Assembly (NCBI RefSeq): GCF_026262505.1
Contig: NC_067205.1
Coordinates: 1,178,001 to 1,242,000 of the forward strand
Direction: 5' to 3'
From: Trichomonas vaginalis G3
Lineage: Eukaryota; Parabasalia; Trichomonadida; Trichomonadidae
DNA: 64,000 bases
The translations under genes and the position numbers were made by a program. The notes beneath the pieces were generated by a model, which ran no database searches, was not told the origin of the DNA, and saw nothing but the letters and a program-made list of their open reading frames with translations. How positions within the stretch are numbered: the stretch's first letter is position 1; every line of letters starts with the position of its first letter. Of this stretch, positions 62,872-64,000 are shown one piece after another.

Positions 62872-64000
62872 ATGGATAACGTAGATTTAGAAAATTTAAT
62901 TGATGATTTAGTACGTGATCAAAATTTTCTTAGTTATATGATTTAAAAGCATATCTCCAAAAATAATGAAAATATAACGGATGATGATATGGATTATTAT
63001 TATTCATATTATGATAATGAATTTTTGAAATATCATGATGAAATAATTTCTAAAATTAAAGATAAAATTAAAAATAATGAATATACAAAGGAAAAAACTA
63101 AATCACAACTTAAACATTTGAAAGATTTCAAAAATGAAGTATTAACAGAAGAAGATATTGATGAATTATATAAATTATATAATCCTGAGCCACAAAAAAC
63201 AAAGAAACAAAACGCCCGGGTCCTTCAGACCAAAAATGATGCACAAGCTTTAATTTATGATTCATTAGTTAAACCACATTCAGCCCAACTTTTAAATAAA
63301 GATCAACTTTTGGAATTCATCCTTCAACATAAACTCGAAGCGGGAAAGTATATCAAACCTTTATATACAGCATATTTAAAACAAATGAATAGAATACATC
63401 CAGAATTAATGAAGGAAGGAATGAATTCCAAAACTTCATCATCCAAAATCAAAGCGGATAAAATTAAACCACTTGCAACACCAATACCTCCAACGACTGT
63501 ACCTGCAACACCAAAACCTCCAACGACTGTACCTGCAATACCAAAACCACCTCCTCCAGTTAATCCTTCATCATTCACTTTATTATATCCATTTCAAACA
63601 TTAAAGAAGCAAAAAGATTTTAAAAAGGGTTTCAAGATATTAAATAAACCAATTGACCCGAAAATTCAACCGTTAAAGGAAAAATTTGGTCGCCCTTCAT
63701 TTGCACCATATCCATATTCATACGAAATCGATCATTTAGAATATTCAAAAGGAAACGTTACTTATTTATTTGCCATTAACATTAACACCAGATATTTATA
63801 TTGCATTCCAGTGAAAGGGAAAACAGAACAGGAAACAAGAAGAGCTATTCAATACTTACTAGATCATGAAAGAGTAGATAATATCAGGGGTGATAGTGAT
63901 AAAGGATTTCAGGCAACTATGACTCATTATTTCCCACAAATTAATTTTTACTTTTCATCCTCTCCATATACGTTTCATAATAAAATAGTTGATGCGGTAA
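62872..64000 (+). pseudogene. Retroviral-type integrase of element C, runs off the window, broken
   Basis: Lys/Asp/Tyr-rich N-terminal region, a Pro/Thr linker (PPTTVPATPKPPTTVPA), then an integrase core: YSYEIDHLEYSKGNVTYLF (first Asp), NTRYLYCIPVKGKT, IRGDSDKGFQ (second Asp) and YTFHNKIVDA near the edge, where the third acidic residue should follow. A TTTTTATATAA segment precedes the first ATG. This is the enzyme that inserts Polintons. Only part is in view. Confidence 0.7.

Larger units (their letters stand above)
58037..64000 (+). mobile_element. Element C: older Polinton-type element, runs off right edge
   Basis: Plus-strand genes only: a large polymerase B region and an integrase. Base use is clearly more AT-rich than in elements A and B (codons such as AAA, GAT, TTA, AAT dominate), and coding frames are cut up more. 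Broken, about ten or more breaks; older than A and B1. It is a different lineage from the neighbouring B2, because polymerase and integrase sequences differ throughout. Confidence 0.7.

Overview
The window reads as nuclear DNA of a parabasalid protist (a trichomonad; Tritrichomonas or Trichomonas type, species not decided). The evidence is the strongly AT-rich intergenic DNA, intron-less genes with TCATTT/TCATTA initiator-like motifs 14-26 nt before the ATG and TAAA right after the stop, a membrane-anchored alpha-amylase, a repeated small-protein family of lineage-specific type, a Mutator-like transposon, and several Polinton/Maverick-type virus-like elements, which are known to be abundant in trichomonads.

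Layout. (1) 1 to about 12,810: element A, a virus-like element that runs off the left edge. It has a FtsK/HerA-type packaging ATPase, an SF3 (D5-like) helicase, a double-jelly-roll capsid gene, a candidate minor capsid gene and several unknown proteins. It ends in a GC-rich nested hairpin followed by T26. (2) 13,013 to 16,645: about 30 copies of a 120-bp satellite. (3) 16,650 to 38,896: host territory. It holds three members of one small-protein family (one killed by a nonsense codon), a MULE with an intact 560-aa transposase, perfect 26-bp terminal inverted repeats and an internal 5 x 121-bp array, two non-autonomous elements flanked by TTAA, a 740-bp inverted-repeat element, a candidate structured RNA, and a complete alpha-amylase. 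(4) 38,917 to 46,511: element B1, with capsid, penton-like and DNA polymerase B genes, cut by a 100-N assembly gap (46,512-46,611). (5) 46,612 to 57,994: element B2, holding a second, different DNA polymerase B, a retroviral-type integrase, a phage-tail-fibre-like protein, an intact D12-class adenine methyltransferase and small virion-like proteins; its left 3 kb looks less AT-rich. It ends in a doubled copy of the same hairpin, then T36. (6) 58,001 to 64,000: element C, a more decayed and more AT-rich relative with a PolB carrying an internal HNH-like domain and an integrase that runs off the right edge.

How it fits together. The virus-like elements carry the usual Polinton kit spread over several fossils: polymerase or helicase for replication, integrase for insertion, ATPase and jelly-roll proteins for particles. 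Elements A, B1 and B2 share a promoter-like motif (TTTTTATC, 6-10 nt before the ATG in the best examples). A and B2 share a terminal hairpin whose stem shows compensatory changes, which hints at a common control and end-processing logic. The most unusual items are the phage-like fibre, the HNH-like domain inside PolB, the hairpin/poly-T module, and an element that shows a helicase and packaging set but no PolB in view. Reading was done by eye; family calls rest on motifs, not on database searches.
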